NCBI GenBank assembly: GCA_963715255.1
Contig: CAVQRN010000005.1
Coordinates: 62,001 to 126,000 of the forward strand
Direction: 5' to 3'
DNA from: JAHEEL01 sp963715255
GTDB taxonomy: Bacteria; Actinomycetota; Acidimicrobiia; Spongiisociales; UBA5794
Length of the DNA stretch: 64,000 nt
The notes below the pieces were generated by a model, which did no database searches, was not told the DNA's origin, and was given only the letters and a program-made list of their open reading frames with translations. This document shows, piece by piece, positions 44,521 through 52,619 of the stretch (the stretch's first letter is position 1; the number at the start of each line of letters is the position of its first letter). The position numbers were made by a program, and so were the translations under genes.

Positions 44521-45657
44521 ATGCCGTTCCCGGCGCCCGACCCCGACCTTGCATACCGATTCCTCACCGGCGCTTCTTCAACGGGAGCGTTGTTCTCTGA
44601 GGCTCGACGGCTTCGTGATGAGGGAAAAGGCAGAACGGTGACCTTCAGCAGGAAGGTCTTCATCCCGCTGACCACGATGTGTCGCGATCGGTGTACCTAC
44701 TGCACGTTCGCGAAACCACCGGGCGCAGGGGGCGTCTACATGACACCCGACGAGGTAATGGCCGTCGTCCGCGCCGGTGAGACGCGCGGGTGCACTGAAG
44801 CCCTGTTCACCCTCGGGGACCGACCGGAGGACCGATGGCCCGCGGCACAGGAATTCTTGGCCAGGAACGGCTACGAATCGACGGTCGCCTACGTCCAGCA
44901 CATGACCGAACGCGTCGTAGGCGAGACCTCGCTCTTCCCTCACGCGAATCCTGGTCTCATGGATGAGGCGACTCAGCGAGCGCTTCGGAGATCGAACCCG
45001 TCGCTCGGCCTCATGCTCGAGAACATCTCACCCCGCTTGATGGAGCCCGGGATGCCACATCACGACTGCCCGGACAAGGACCCGACAGCGCGGATGGAGA
45101 CGATCGAGACAGCCGGTCGTCTGAGCATCCCGTTCACGACCGGCATACTGGTGGGGATCGGAGAGACGCCGGTCGAGATCGTTGAGAGCCTCTTTGCTCT
45201 GGCCGAGATGCACGGGCGCCGGGGCCATCTCCAGGAAATCATCGTGCAGAATTTCCAACCGAAGGCCGACACCAGGATGCGCGACGTCGATCCTCCGCCG
45301 ACCGAGTTCTTCTCCACCGTTGTGGCACTGACTCGCTGGGTCTTCGGTGCAGAGATGAACGTGCAGGTTCCGCCGAACCTGACCGACGACTACGGCGTCT
45401 ACCTCGATGCCGGCATCAACGATTGGGGTGGTGTCTCGCCGCTCACGATCGATTGGGTGAATCCCGAGGCACCGTGGCCGCACCTCGATCGCCTGCGGTC
45501 GGTCACCGAGGCCGCCGGCTTCGGTCTTCGGCACCGATTCCCCGTGTATCCGGAGTACCTCAACGACCGGTGGATCGACCCTGGGCTGCTGCCGATTCTG
45601 GTGAGTCGAGCGGACGATGACGGGTATCCTGTCGTCGAGGAGAAGGCGACCACATGA
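44521..45657 (+). CDS. cofG: 7,8-didemethyl-8-hydroxy-5-deazariboflavin synthase, CofG subunit
   Basis: Radical SAM half of FO synthase, making the deazaflavin chromophore of coenzyme F420. The 378-residue protein has the CxxxCxxC cluster (Cys54, Cys58, Cys61 in MCRDRCTYCTFAKPPG), SLGLMLENISPRLM, FTTGILVGIGETPVEIVESL and QEIIVQNFQPKADTRM. In most actinobacteria this is fused to CofH as FbiC; here it is separate but overlaps cofH by four bases. Confidence 0.95.
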   Translation: MPFPAPDPDLAYRFLTGASSTGALFSEARRLRDEGKGRTVTFSRKVFIPLTTMCRDRCTYCTFAKPPGAGGVYMTPDEVMAVVRAGETRGCTEALFTLGDRPEDRWPAAQEFLARNGYESTVAYVQHMTERVVGETSLFPHANPGLMDEATQRALRRSNPSLGLMLENISPRLMEPGMPHHDCPDKDPTARMETIETAGRLSIPFTTGILVGIGETPVEIVESLFALAEMHGRRGHLQEIIVQNFQPKADTRMRDVDPPPTEFFSTVVALTRWVFGAEMNVQVPPNLTDDYGVYLDAGINDWGGVSPLTIDWVNPEAPWPHLDRLRSVTEAAGFGLRHRFPVYPEYLNDRWIDPGLLPILVSRADDDGYPVVEEKATT

Positions 45658-47546
45658 CGATCATGACGACCATCACGTTCGTCCGTTCGCGACCCGCCGA
45701 TACGGTAGGGGAGCGATGGGCGGAGACGAGACGCCGGGAGGGTTCGACCACTGTTGAGGTGGACGCCCTTACGGAGACGGATCGGGCCGCCGCGTTCTCG
45801 GGAGGTCTCCTACCGTTGGCAGGTGAGCACGCGACTGCTGTTGCACCGGCCTACGTCGCCGGTCCGGCTGGAATCCTGGCGCTCTCGAAAGAAGGAATCT
45901 GTGGTTGGCAGTTGACGATCGTCGCGGGTGGCGATCGAGCGGCCACGATCGACGCTCTCGCTCGAACACAGGCGGCGTTTCTTCGAGTCGGGCGGAGCCA
46001 GGTGGCCGACGGGGCTCGGATTGCCGCCCTCCCCGGGGTGAACCCGAGAGTCTCCGTTTTCGTCGACACCGTCGAAGAAGCCCTGGCCGCAGTCGAGGTC
46101 GGAGCGACCGACCTTCTCTTGCGAGGGTGGGACACGGACACGATCGGCAGGCTCCGCGACGTTCTTCCGTTCCCACTCCTGGAACGAACCGCTCTCCCCG
46201 TCGAAGTGACGGTTGACGAGGCGCGACGTCATCTCGAAAGCGATGCCTTCAAGGTCTATCTCGATCTTGTCGATGCGTCCGGGGTCGCGCGTCCCCGTAC
46301 GGACTGGGCCCCGGGCAAAGATCTTCCCGCACCCCATGCACCGGGTCGGCTGTCCGCCCAGTGGAGTGATGAGGCGTGGGCCGGGGGAACGCACCCCGGC
46401 GGGGGAGACGCCGTTCGCGGTGTGTTGCAGCACATCCTCGATCGATCGCTCGAGGGACATCGCCCGAGTCGGGACGAGGTCCAGCGCCTGTTCGAGGCGC
46501 GAGGATCTGAGGTCGATGCGATCGCGTCGGTCGCCGACATTCTCCGCGAGCGCGCCAACGGCGAGAAGGTGTCCTTCGTCGTGAACCGGAACATCAGCTA
46601 CACGAACCAGTGCACCTACAAGTGCGGCTTCTGTGCGTTCTCGAAGGGACCGCGGTCGCTGAATCTGCGCGAAGACCCCTATCTGCTGACCATTCCGAAC
46701 ATCGTCGAACGCTCCGTCGATGCCTGGAATCGCGGTGCGACCGAAGTCTGTCTCCAGGGGGGTATCCACCCAGAATTCACGGGGAGTTTCTACGTCACCG
46801 TCCTCGAAGCGATCAAAGAAGCAGTCCCCGCCATACACGTGCACGGGTTCACCCCCCTCGAGGTGTGGCAAGGTGCTGAGACGCTGGGGATCCCGGTTCG
46901 GGAGTTCCTCACCATGTTGCGCGACTCAGGACTCGGAACGCTGCCGGGTACGGCGGCCGAGATTCTCGACGATCGCATTCGAGAGCATCTCTGTCCCGAC
47001 AAGATCAGAACCGCGCAGTGGGCCGAGGTGATGCTGACCGCTCACGACCTCGGCCTCCGGTCGACGGCGACGATGATGTTCGGACATATCGACGATCCGG
47101 CCTCATGGGCCAACCACATCGAGACGCTTCGCGTCATCCAACACCGCACCGGCGGGTTCACCGAGTTCGTGCCGCTTCCGTTCGTGCACATGGGCGCGCC
47201 GATCTATCTTCGGGGCGGGGCTCGCCCTGGTCCGACCTGGGATGAGGTGGTGCTCGTCCACGCGGTGGCGCGGATCGCGTTCGACGGCCTCATCGACAAC
47301 ATCCAGGCTTCGTGGGTGAAGTTGGGGCTCGAGGCGGGCCTGACACTCCTCAATGCCGGAGCAAACGACCTAGGAGGCACGCTGATGGATGAGTACATTT
47401 CGGCCGCTGCCGGGGCCTCCCACGGTTCCATGATGGGTGCCGAAGACTTCACCACGGCGATCGAGTCGATCGGACGAGTGCCGCAGCGCCGCACGACCCT
47501 GTACCGTCCTGCGCCGACGATTCGAGTTGTCGGAGGAATCCAATGA
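45654..47546 (+). CDS. cofH: CofH radical SAM subunit with about 250-residue N-terminal extension
   Basis: Second radical SAM half of FO synthase. The C-terminal part is a normal CofH: SFVVNRNISYTNQCTYKCGFCAFSKGPRSLN with Cys320, Cys324, Cys327, then VCLQGGIHPEFTGSFY, STATMMFGHID and FVPLPFVHMGAPIY. The protein is 630 residues, about 250 more than usual. The extra N-terminus (VEVDALTETDRAAAFSGGL ... VAPAYVAGPAGILALS ... DTVEEALAAVEVGATDLLLRG) has an alternating helix-strand pattern resembling a reduced luciferase-like (F420-dependent) TIM barrel, but this is tentative. Overlaps both cofG and the TetR gene. Confidence 0.9.
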   Translation: MTIMTTITFVRSRPADTVGERWAETRRREGSTTVEVDALTETDRAAAFSGGLLPLAGEHATAVAPAYVAGPAGILALSKEGICGWQLTIVAGGDRAATIDALARTQAAFLRVGRSQVADGARIAALPGVNPRVSVFVDTVEEALAAVEVGATDLLLRGWDTDTIGRLRDVLPFPLLERTALPVEVTVDEARRHLESDAFKVYLDLVDASGVARPRTDWAPGKDLPAPHAPGRLSAQWSDEAWAGGTHPGGGDAVRGVLQHILDRSLEGHRPSRDEVQRLFEARGSEVDAIASVADILRERANGEKVSFVVNRNISYTNQCTYKCGFCAFSKGPRSLNLREDPYLLTIPNIVERSVDAWNRGATEVCLQGGIHPEFTGSFYVTVLEAIKEAVPAIHVHGFTPLEVWQGAETLGIPVREFLTMLRDSGLGTLPGTAAEILDDRIREHLCPDKIRTAQWAEVMLTAHDLGLRSTATMMFGHIDDPASWANHIETLRVIQHRTGGFTEFVPLPFVHMGAPIYLRGGARPGPTWDEVVLVHAVARIAFDGLIDNIQASWVKLGLEAGLTLLNAGANDLGGTLMDEYISAAAGASHGSMMGAEDFTTAIESIGRVPQRRTTLYRPAPTIRVVGGIQ

Positions 47547-48124
47547 AGCGCGCGGGCGACGAGACCAGGAATCAGCTGTTCGACGCCGCGGCCCAGTTGT
47601 TCCGAGAACTCGGGTACGAGGCCACCTCTCACGCCGACATCTCTGCTGAGGCGGACATCGGACGTACCACGTTCTACGAGCACTTCGCTTCGAAGGAGGA
47701 TCTGTTGGTGCAACTCGTACAGCGAGACCTCCCGGTGCTCATCGATGAGATGCTTGCTGAGGTCGATCCGAAGGTCTCACCCGACCTGCGGCTCCGCGAA
47801 TTGACGGTTCGGTTCGTGGAGTTCGTCGGCATGGACCACCTGGGATTCATTCTCCACACCGAAGTTCCCCGATTGTCGGTTGACGCTCAACGTGAGATCG
47901 CGGACTCGCATCGGGCACTGTCGAACGAGGTGATGGACATCTACCGCTCCGGTGTGGCAGCCGGGGTGTTCGCCGAGCTTCCCGGGCCACTCGTCGGGCG
48001 CCTCATCCAGGACGTGATGATGGCCGGCGGGCGTGTCGTGATGGACCAACCGGAACCGAAACAGCGCCTTCACGAGATTGCGGAGGCAACTGCAGCGTTT
48101 CTGGTGAACGGCCTCTGCAAGTAG
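47543..48124 (+). CDS. TetR-family transcriptional regulator
   Basis: A 193-residue repressor-type protein: RNQLFDAAAQLFRELGYEATSHADISAEADIGRTTFYEHFASKEDLL is the classic TetR helix-turn-helix, followed by an effector-binding helical domain with no family-specific marks. It overlaps cofH by four bases, so it may control F420 synthesis genes or the upstream exporter; this is inferred from position only. Confidence 0.9.
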   Translation: MKRAGDETRNQLFDAAAQLFRELGYEATSHADISAEADIGRTTFYEHFASKEDLLVQLVQRDLPVLIDEMLAEVDPKVSPDLRLRELTVRFVEFVGMDHLGFILHTEVPRLSVDAQREIADSHRALSNEVMDIYRSGVAAGVFAELPGPLVGRLIQDVMMAGGRVVMDQPEPKQRLHEIAEATAAFLVNGLCK

Positions 48125-48127
48125 CGT
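48122..48127 (+). promoter_or_regulatory. -10 box of trmD, leaderless
   Basis: TAGCGT ends seven bases before the ATG at 48135. Confidence 0.45.
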
Positions 48128-48134
48128 CATCCTC

Positions 48135-48800
48135 ATGCGGATCAATGTCATCACGATCTTCCCCGAGTTCTTCACTTCGCCCCTCGAGGCAAGCCTGGTC
48201 GGCAAAGCCCGGCAGGACGGCACGCTCGACGTGGTGCTTCACGACCTGCGCAGCCACGGCAAAGGGGTTCACCGGCAGATCGACGATGCTCCCTTCGGCG
48301 GTGGCGCCGGGATGGTGATGATGGTCGAACCGCTCGCCGCGGCGCTCGACCCTCTCGCTCACACGCACCGCATCCTGTTCACACCCGGCGGCCGCCCGCT
48401 GGATCAGGCGACCCTTGATCGATGGGCCGCGCTCGATGAGATCACCGTCGTGTGCGGGAGGTACGAAGGCGTCGACGAGCGCGTCGCAGAGCACTTCATC
48501 GACGAGGAGATCTCTATCGGGGACTACGTACTGCTTGGCGGTGAGGTTGCCGCTCTTGCAGTCATCGAAGGGGTGACACGCTTGATCGACGGCGTGGTCG
48601 GAAATCCCACGTCCGTTGAGACGGAGAGTTTCCGCGATGGCCTCCTCGAAGAGCCGCAGTACACCCGGCCCGCCGAGTTCCGTGGATGGACCGTCCCGAA
48701 CGTCCTGCGCTCCGGCGACCACGCAAAGGTCGGGGAGTGGCGGAGAGAGCAGCGCGAGCAACGGACGAGGGAGCGAAGACCGGATCTACTGGACGAGTAG
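48135..48800 (+). CDS. trmD: tRNA (guanine37-N1)-methyltransferase
   Basis: Makes m1G37 in tRNA, preventing frameshifting. The 221-residue SPOUT enzyme has MRINVITIFPEFF, the DDAPFGGGAGMVM loop, CGRYEGVDERVAEHFIDEEISIGDYVLLGGEVAALAVIEGVTRLIDGVVGN (the trefoil-knot SAM site) and EEPQYTRPAEFRGWTVPNVLRSGDHAKVGEWR. The stop TAG is the start of a tandem repeat tract. Confidence 0.96.
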   Translation: MRINVITIFPEFFTSPLEASLVGKARQDGTLDVVLHDLRSHGKGVHRQIDDAPFGGGAGMVMMVEPLAAALDPLAHTHRILFTPGGRPLDQATLDRWAALDEITVVCGRYEGVDERVAEHFIDEEISIGDYVLLGGEVAALAVIEGVTRLIDGVVGNPTSVETESFRDGLLEEPQYTRPAEFRGWTVPNVLRSGDHAKVGEWRREQREQRTRERRPDLLDE

Positions 48801-48888
48801 CTGAGTAGCCGAGTAGCGGAGTAGCGGAATAGCAGGGCGCGAGGCCACCCGTCTACCCGTACTCAGCTACTCGGCTACTCAGCTACTC
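48795..48888. repeat. Tandem octamers forming a 29-bp hairpin after trmD
   Basis: The left arm (48795-48823), built of GAGTAGC units with one spacer base, pairs with the right arm (48860-48888) over 29 bp with a single mismatch. The trmD stop TAG (48798-48800) lies within the first unit. It separates trmD from rplS. Confidence 0.83.
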
Positions 48889-48913
48889 AAGCCCGTTTAG
48901 CTTCTCCGCTTGC

Positions 48914-48919
48914 TATTAT
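48914..48919 (+). promoter_or_regulatory. -10 box of rplS
   Basis: TATTAT, the best -10 hexamer near rplS. It implies a leader of about 30 bases with a GGAGG ribosome site at 48947-48951 before the GTG start. rplS thus has its own promoter beyond the trmD hairpin. Confidence 0.55.
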
Positions 48920-48956
48920 CAAGACCCGCCTTCCCCCCTTTCTTCTGGAGGATCCC

Positions 48957-49301
48957 GTGAATACGCTCGATCAGATCGAGAGCGCACAGTTGCGCGATGA
49001 CATCCCGAACTTCGGTCCCGGGGATACCGTCCGCGTGGACGTGCGCGTCATCGAGGGTGGACGGGAACGCACCCAGGGTTTCGAAGGTGTTGTCATTGCC
49101 CGCAAGGGCGGAGGCATTCGCGAGACATTCACGGTCCGCAAGATCAGCTTCGGCGTTGGTGTCGAGCGGATATTCCCGGTCCATGCTCCGATCATCCAGA
49201 AGATCGAAGTTCTCCGTCGAGGTGACGTGCGAAGGGCCAAGCTCTATTACCTTCGTGGCCGGGTCGGCAAGGCCACCCGGATCAAGGAGAAGCGCGACTG
49301 A
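48957..49301 (+). CDS. rplS: 50S ribosomal protein L19
   Basis: A 114-residue ribosomal protein at the subunit interface: IPNFGPGDTVRVDVRVIEGGRERTQGFEGVVIARKGGGIRETFTVRKISFGVGVERIFPVHAPIIQKIEVLRRGDVRRAKLYYLRGR. GTG start with GGAGG site six bases upstream. Confidence 0.96.
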   Translation: MNTLDQIESAQLRDDIPNFGPGDTVRVDVRVIEGGRERTQGFEGVVIARKGGGIRETFTVRKISFGVGVERIFPVHAPIIQKIEVLRRGDVRRAKLYYLRGRVGKATRIKEKRD

Positions 49302-49331
49302 CCGGTCTCGACCCGGACCTCGCCATCGAAC

Positions 49332-49356
49332 ACGACCCGTCCAATCGGCGGGTCGT
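49332..49356 (+). terminator. Hairpin after rplS
   Basis: ACGACCCG and CGGGTCGT pair perfectly over 8 bp around a 9-base loop, 30 bases after the rplS stop. TTGTC follows. Confidence 0.5.
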
Positions 49357-49979
49357 TGTCGCGCCGCTCGACGATGCGGCACTGTCGGCCGGTGTCAGCG
49401 ACGCTGTCAGAGATGGATCCAATCCTCGCGAGGCTCGCGGAGCGCAACGGCGTTCCGCCGCTGTGGCCACACGACCCCGGCTTCTCCACGATGGTCCGGC
49501 TCATCCTGGAGCAACAGGTCTCCCTCGCCTCCGCAGACGCGGCCTACGGGAAGCTCGAACGAGCGATCGGTCGCGTCGAACCCGAGGCCTTCGTTGTCCT
49601 GGGCGACTCTGAGCTGCGGACCATCGGATTCTCTCGGCAGAAGAGTGGCTATGTACGGGGCCTTGCCGCCGGCATGATGGACGGCTCGGTCGATCTGGAA
49701 GCCGTCGGCGGGCTCGACGATGCGACGGCAACGGACCGACTCCTCGACATCCGGGGCATCGGTCCGTGGACGGCGGCCTGCTACCTGCTGTTCGCACTCC
49801 GCCGCCCCGACGTCTGGCCGCCGGGCGACCGAGCACTCCAGGTCTCGATGGGCCGGGTCTACGCCCTCTCCGATGTTCCAGACGACGACACGTCGGGTGT
49901 TCGCGCAACCGCTTGGCGACCGCTCCGATCGATAGCCGCCAGGATCCTCTGGTTCGAGTACTTGGGAGGGCCAGCGTGA
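49356..49979 (+). CDS. DNA-3-methyladenine glycosylase II-like (HhH-GPD) protein
   Basis: Base-excision repair glycosylase of the AlkA/HhH-GPD superfamily, 207 residues. ARLAERNGVPPLWPHDPGFSTMVRLILEQQVSLASADAAYGKL precedes the helix-hairpin-helix LDIRGIGPWTAACYLLFALRRPDVWPPGDRALQ with the catalytic aspartate. The start is uncertain: TTG at 49356 or ATG at 49413; homology begins close to the latter. The N-terminal TBP-like domain of full AlkA is absent. It sits where rnhB or similar genes often occur. Confidence 0.82.
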   Translation: MSRRSTMRHCRPVSATLSEMDPILARLAERNGVPPLWPHDPGFSTMVRLILEQQVSLASADAAYGKLERAIGRVEPEAFVVLGDSELRTIGFSRQKSGYVRGLAAGMMDGSVDLEAVGGLDDATATDRLLDIRGIGPWTAACYLLFALRRPDVWPPGDRALQVSMGRVYALSDVPDDDTSGVRATAWRPLRSIAARILWFEYLGGPA

Positions 49980-50017
49980 GAGACCCTTTGACCGGCGCGA
50001 CAGGTAGGGTGCCGTTT

Positions 50018-50675
50018 GTGTCGTCCTCCGATTTCGAACCCGTTGCGCCCGAACCAGTGGGGATCGAAAGCGCCGGCATCGAGAAGAAGAAGCCGGCGCT
50101 CCCTTTCTGGCTCGAACTGCCGCTCCTCATCCTTCGCGGCGCTCGTCATCGCCGTTGTTATCAAGACGTTCTTCTTCCAGGCATTCTGGATTCCGTCGTC
50201 ATCGATGGAGGACACGCTTCAGATCAACGATCGAGTGATGGTGAACAAACTCGCGTACCGGATCGGAGACCTGCAGAGGGGTCATGTTGTTGTGTTCGAC
50301 GATCCGCGCGGCGACGAAGCGCCGCAAGAGACGATCTTCGAGGCGGCACGGCGCAACGTCACGGAGGCAATCGGCATCTCCGTCCCACGGACCGAGTTCA
50401 TCAAACGGGTGATCGGGCTGCCGGGCGAGCACGTCGAGATCATCGACAACCAGGTGCTCATCGATGGCGCACCGATCGACGAGCCGTATCTGAAGACGGG
50501 GTCGGTGATGCCGGATTTCGGGCCGATCATCGTGCCGCCCGGTGAGATGTTCGTCATGGGCGACAACCGCAACGCGAGCCAGGACAGTCGCTACTTCGGG
50601 GCGGTGCCGACCGACACGATCGTCGGGAGGGCCTTCGTGATCATGTGGCCGGTGGCACGCTGGACAACGTTGTGA
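50018..50675 (+). CDS. lepB: Signal peptidase I (one frameshift)
   Basis: Membrane-bound serine protease that removes signal peptides. After an acidic N-terminal tail (SSSDFEPVAPEPVGIESAG), one transmembrane helix (LPFWLELPLLILAALVIAVVIKTFFF) leads to the catalytic serine in PSSSMEDTL, the catalytic lysine in TEFIKRVIGLPGE, and the box MGDNRNASQDSRYFG. One extra C at about 50137 splits the helix between two frames; length 3n+1 fits one inserted base. GTG start at 50018. Essential, so probably intact in reality. Confidence 0.87.
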
Positions 50676-50756
50676 CCACGCACGACCGACCATCGACGGG
50701 TTACCTGCGGACCCCCGGTAGCATCGACACGCCGACCACGGACGGGAGGAGCACGA

Positions 50757-51053
50757 GTGGGCGAAGAGGATCTCGAGCGATTCGAAACTGATGTCGAGTT
50801 GCAGATCTATCGCGAGTACCGCGATGTGCTCCCGATGTTCCGATACGTCGTTGAGACGGAGCGGCGCTTCTACCTTGCCAACAAGGTCGAGATGAACACC
50901 CGCTCGGCCGAAGGTTCGATCTACTTCGAACTCGAACTCGAAGATGCCTGGGTGTGGGACATGTTCCGGCCCGCACGGTTTGTGAAGCGAGTGCGGGTCA
51001 TGACCTTCCGTGACGTCAACATCGAAGAGACCGACATCCCCTCGGATTTCTAG
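50757..51053 (+). CDS. DUF2469 family protein
   Basis: A 98-residue actinobacterial conserved protein of unknown function: EEDLERFETDVELQIYREYRDVLPMFRYVVETERRFYLANKVEM ... YFELELEDAWVWDMFRPARFVKRVRVMTFRDVNIEE. It is normally found between rnhB and yraN; here rnhB is missing from that place. GTG start with a GGGAGG site. The short length and lack of membrane spans indicate a cytosolic protein. Confidence 0.88.
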   Translation: MGEEDLERFETDVELQIYREYRDVLPMFRYVVETERRFYLANKVEMNTRSAEGSIYFELELEDAWVWDMFRPARFVKRVRVMTFRDVNIEETDIPSDF

Positions 51054-51098
51054 GAGCCTGCTCGCGTTCCCGTCACCGCCGAGTGAGACGATGCGGAG

Positions 51099-51428
51099 AT
51101 GACCACGCGCCGCGCATCCGTTGGAGCCGCCGGGGAAGTCGTTGCGTCCCGATTCATTGAGCGCCACGGTGCCGTCATCCTGGACCGGAACGTTCGCGTC
51201 GGTCGCGACGAGATCGATCTCATCGCTCGGATCGATGGACACGTGGTCGCCATCGAAGTGAAGACCGGGCTCGGTTCCGGGACCCGTCCGTGGGAGAACT
51301 TCGACGCTGACAAGAGCGCACGGATTCGGCGCGCTGCACGGGCTCTGTCGATCCGGCGTATCGATCTCGTTGCCGTCGAACTCACCGGCTACGGGGTGAC
51401 CATCCGCTGGCTACCCGGAGTTGGCTGA
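51099..51428 (+). CDS. yraN: UPF0102 (YraN) endonuclease-like protein
   Basis: A 109-residue protein of the YraN family with a restriction-endonuclease-like fold: GAAGEVVASRFIERHGAVILDRNVRVGRDEIDLIARIDGHVVAIEVKTG holds the E-x-D...E-x-K type active-site residues. Cellular role is unclear. Its 3' end overlaps the convergent zinc-ribbon gene by 18 bases. Confidence 0.92.
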   Translation: MTTRRASVGAAGEVVASRFIERHGAVILDRNVRVGRDEIDLIARIDGHVVAIEVKTGLGSGTRPWENFDADKSARIRRAARALSIRRIDLVAVELTGYGVTIRWLPGVG

Positions 51429-51647
51429 CCCGTACTTGCGACGCTGTTCCTTGAACCAGCACCCCCGATGCCAGTGGCGGCGCAGGTCTGGTGCATGTGC
51501 TGGGACAACAACGAGATGTCCGACCCCGGGCTCGATCCACGAATCACACCCGGGGCACACGTATGCCTTGCGCGCCTGATACGCCTGGACAGGGTTGACA
51601 ACCTCGTCTCCGAGGCTTCCAGTGTCGCGGAACGGGTCGGTCTGCAT
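51411..51647 (-). CDS. Small conserved zinc-ribbon protein
   Basis: A 78-residue protein resembling short actinobacterial proteins often labelled ATP/GTP-binding without good reason: KAYVCPGCDSWIEPGVGHLVVVPAHAPDLRRHWHRGCWFKEQRRK. CPGC plus HWHRGC make a plausible four-ligand zinc site. Convergent with yraN. Function unknown. Confidence 0.72.
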   Translation of the reverse strand: MQTDPFRDTGSLGDEVVNPVQAYQARKAYVCPGCDSWIEPGVGHLVVVPAHAPDLRRHWHRGCWFKEQRRKYGSANSG

Positions 51648-51722
51648 AGGGACAACGTAGCGGTGCAGCGGAGTAGCGGTGTGGCGCGCGCCCTTCGCCG
51701 ACGACCGAGCACCTGGGAGTGC

Positions 51723-51728
51723 TACCTT
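51723..51728 (+). promoter_or_regulatory. -10 box, leaderless
   Basis: TACCTT ends six bases before the ATG at 51735 and picks this start over longer open frame. Confidence 0.5.
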
Positions 51729-51734
51729 CGCCCC

Positions 51735-52511
51735 ATGAGCTTCGTATCTGTCGATGACCGGGGGTTGGTTCGGTGGGTCACCATGTCGTCTCCCGGTGCG
51801 AAGAACGCGATCCCGAAGGTCGGATGGGGCGAATTGGCGGAAGCGTTCGAAGGGTTCGAAGCCTCGGATCAGCGAGCGCTGGTGGTGATCGGCGCCGATG
51901 GGGACTTCTCGGCTGGAGCCGACCTCGGTGCCGACTTCTCAGGATTCGGGACGGCAGCAGCGAATGCCGAGTACATGAAACTTCCCAACCGGGCGGCGCT
52001 TGCGCTGCATCGGATCTCGAAGCCGACGGTGGCCGCCGTCGATGGTGTAGCGGTCGGTGCGGGAATGAACCTTGCTCTCGGATGCGACGTCGTGATTGCC
52101 ACGGAACGCGCACGGTTCGCTGAGATCTTCGTCAAGCGCGGGTTGACCCTCGACTTCGGTGGGACGTGGCTGCTGCCTCGTTTGGTGGGGCTCGCCCGTG
52201 CCCGCGAGATCGCGCTCACCGGCCGGATCGTCGAGGCCGAAGAGGCCCTCTCCATCGGATTGGCAACGCTCGTCGTACCGGCCTCGTCGCTTGAAGACAC
52301 GGCCGTCGAGATTGCAGGAGCATTGGCCGAGGGTGCTCCACTCGCCCAACGATTGATCAAGGTCGCCCTCGATCGGTCGTCGTCGATGACGTTCGAGCAG
52401 TCCCTCGCATACGAGGAACAAGCCCAAGCAGTCTTGCTCGGCTCAGAGGATCTCTTCGAAGGCGCAGCAGCCTTCTTCCAGAAGCGCCCGCCTGAGTTCA
52501 AAGGCCGATAG
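51735..52511 (+). CDS. Enoyl-CoA hydratase/isomerase family protein
   Basis: A 258-residue crotonase-fold enzyme. SAGADLGADFSGFG is the first oxyanion-hole segment and KPTVAAVDGVAVGAGMNLALGCDVVIATERARFAEIFVKRGLTLDFGGTWLLPRLVGLARAREIALTGR the second. At the position of the second catalytic glutamate the sequence has the GLTLDFGGTW form with an aspartate, seen in several enoyl-CoA hydratases and isomerases of uncertain reaction. Fits fatty-acid oxidation with the etf genes, though not linked. Leaderless start. Confidence 0.88.
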   Translation: MSFVSVDDRGLVRWVTMSSPGAKNAIPKVGWGELAEAFEGFEASDQRALVVIGADGDFSAGADLGADFSGFGTAAANAEYMKLPNRAALALHRISKPTVAAVDGVAVGAGMNLALGCDVVIATERARFAEIFVKRGLTLDFGGTWLLPRLVGLARAREIALTGRIVEAEEALSIGLATLVVPASSLEDTAVEIAGALAEGAPLAQRLIKVALDRSSSMTFEQSLAYEEQAQAVLLGSEDLFEGAAAFFQKRPPEFKGR

Positions 52512-52512
52512 C

Positions 52513-52571
52513 CGGCCTTCGGCCGCAGTATCCCGCACTCAGCTACCCAGCTAGTCGGCTACTCCACCACT
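52513..52571. repeat. Short hairpin and tandem octamers after the hydratase gene
   Basis: CGGCC-TTC-GGCCG (52513-52525) right after the stop looks like a terminator stem. It is followed by CAGCTACC, CAGCTAGT, CGGCTACT, CCACCACT (52540-52571), a member of the dispersed repeat family. Confidence 0.6.
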
Positions 52572-52607
52572 CCGTCCAACCCTCTGTTTCTTGTCACACG
52601 CGAGTCA

Positions 52608-52613
52608 TACGGT
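52608..52613 (+). promoter_or_regulatory. -10 box of comM-like gene, leaderless
   Basis: TACGGT ends six bases before the ATG at 52620. Confidence 0.45.
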
Positions 52614-52619
52614 GCACGG

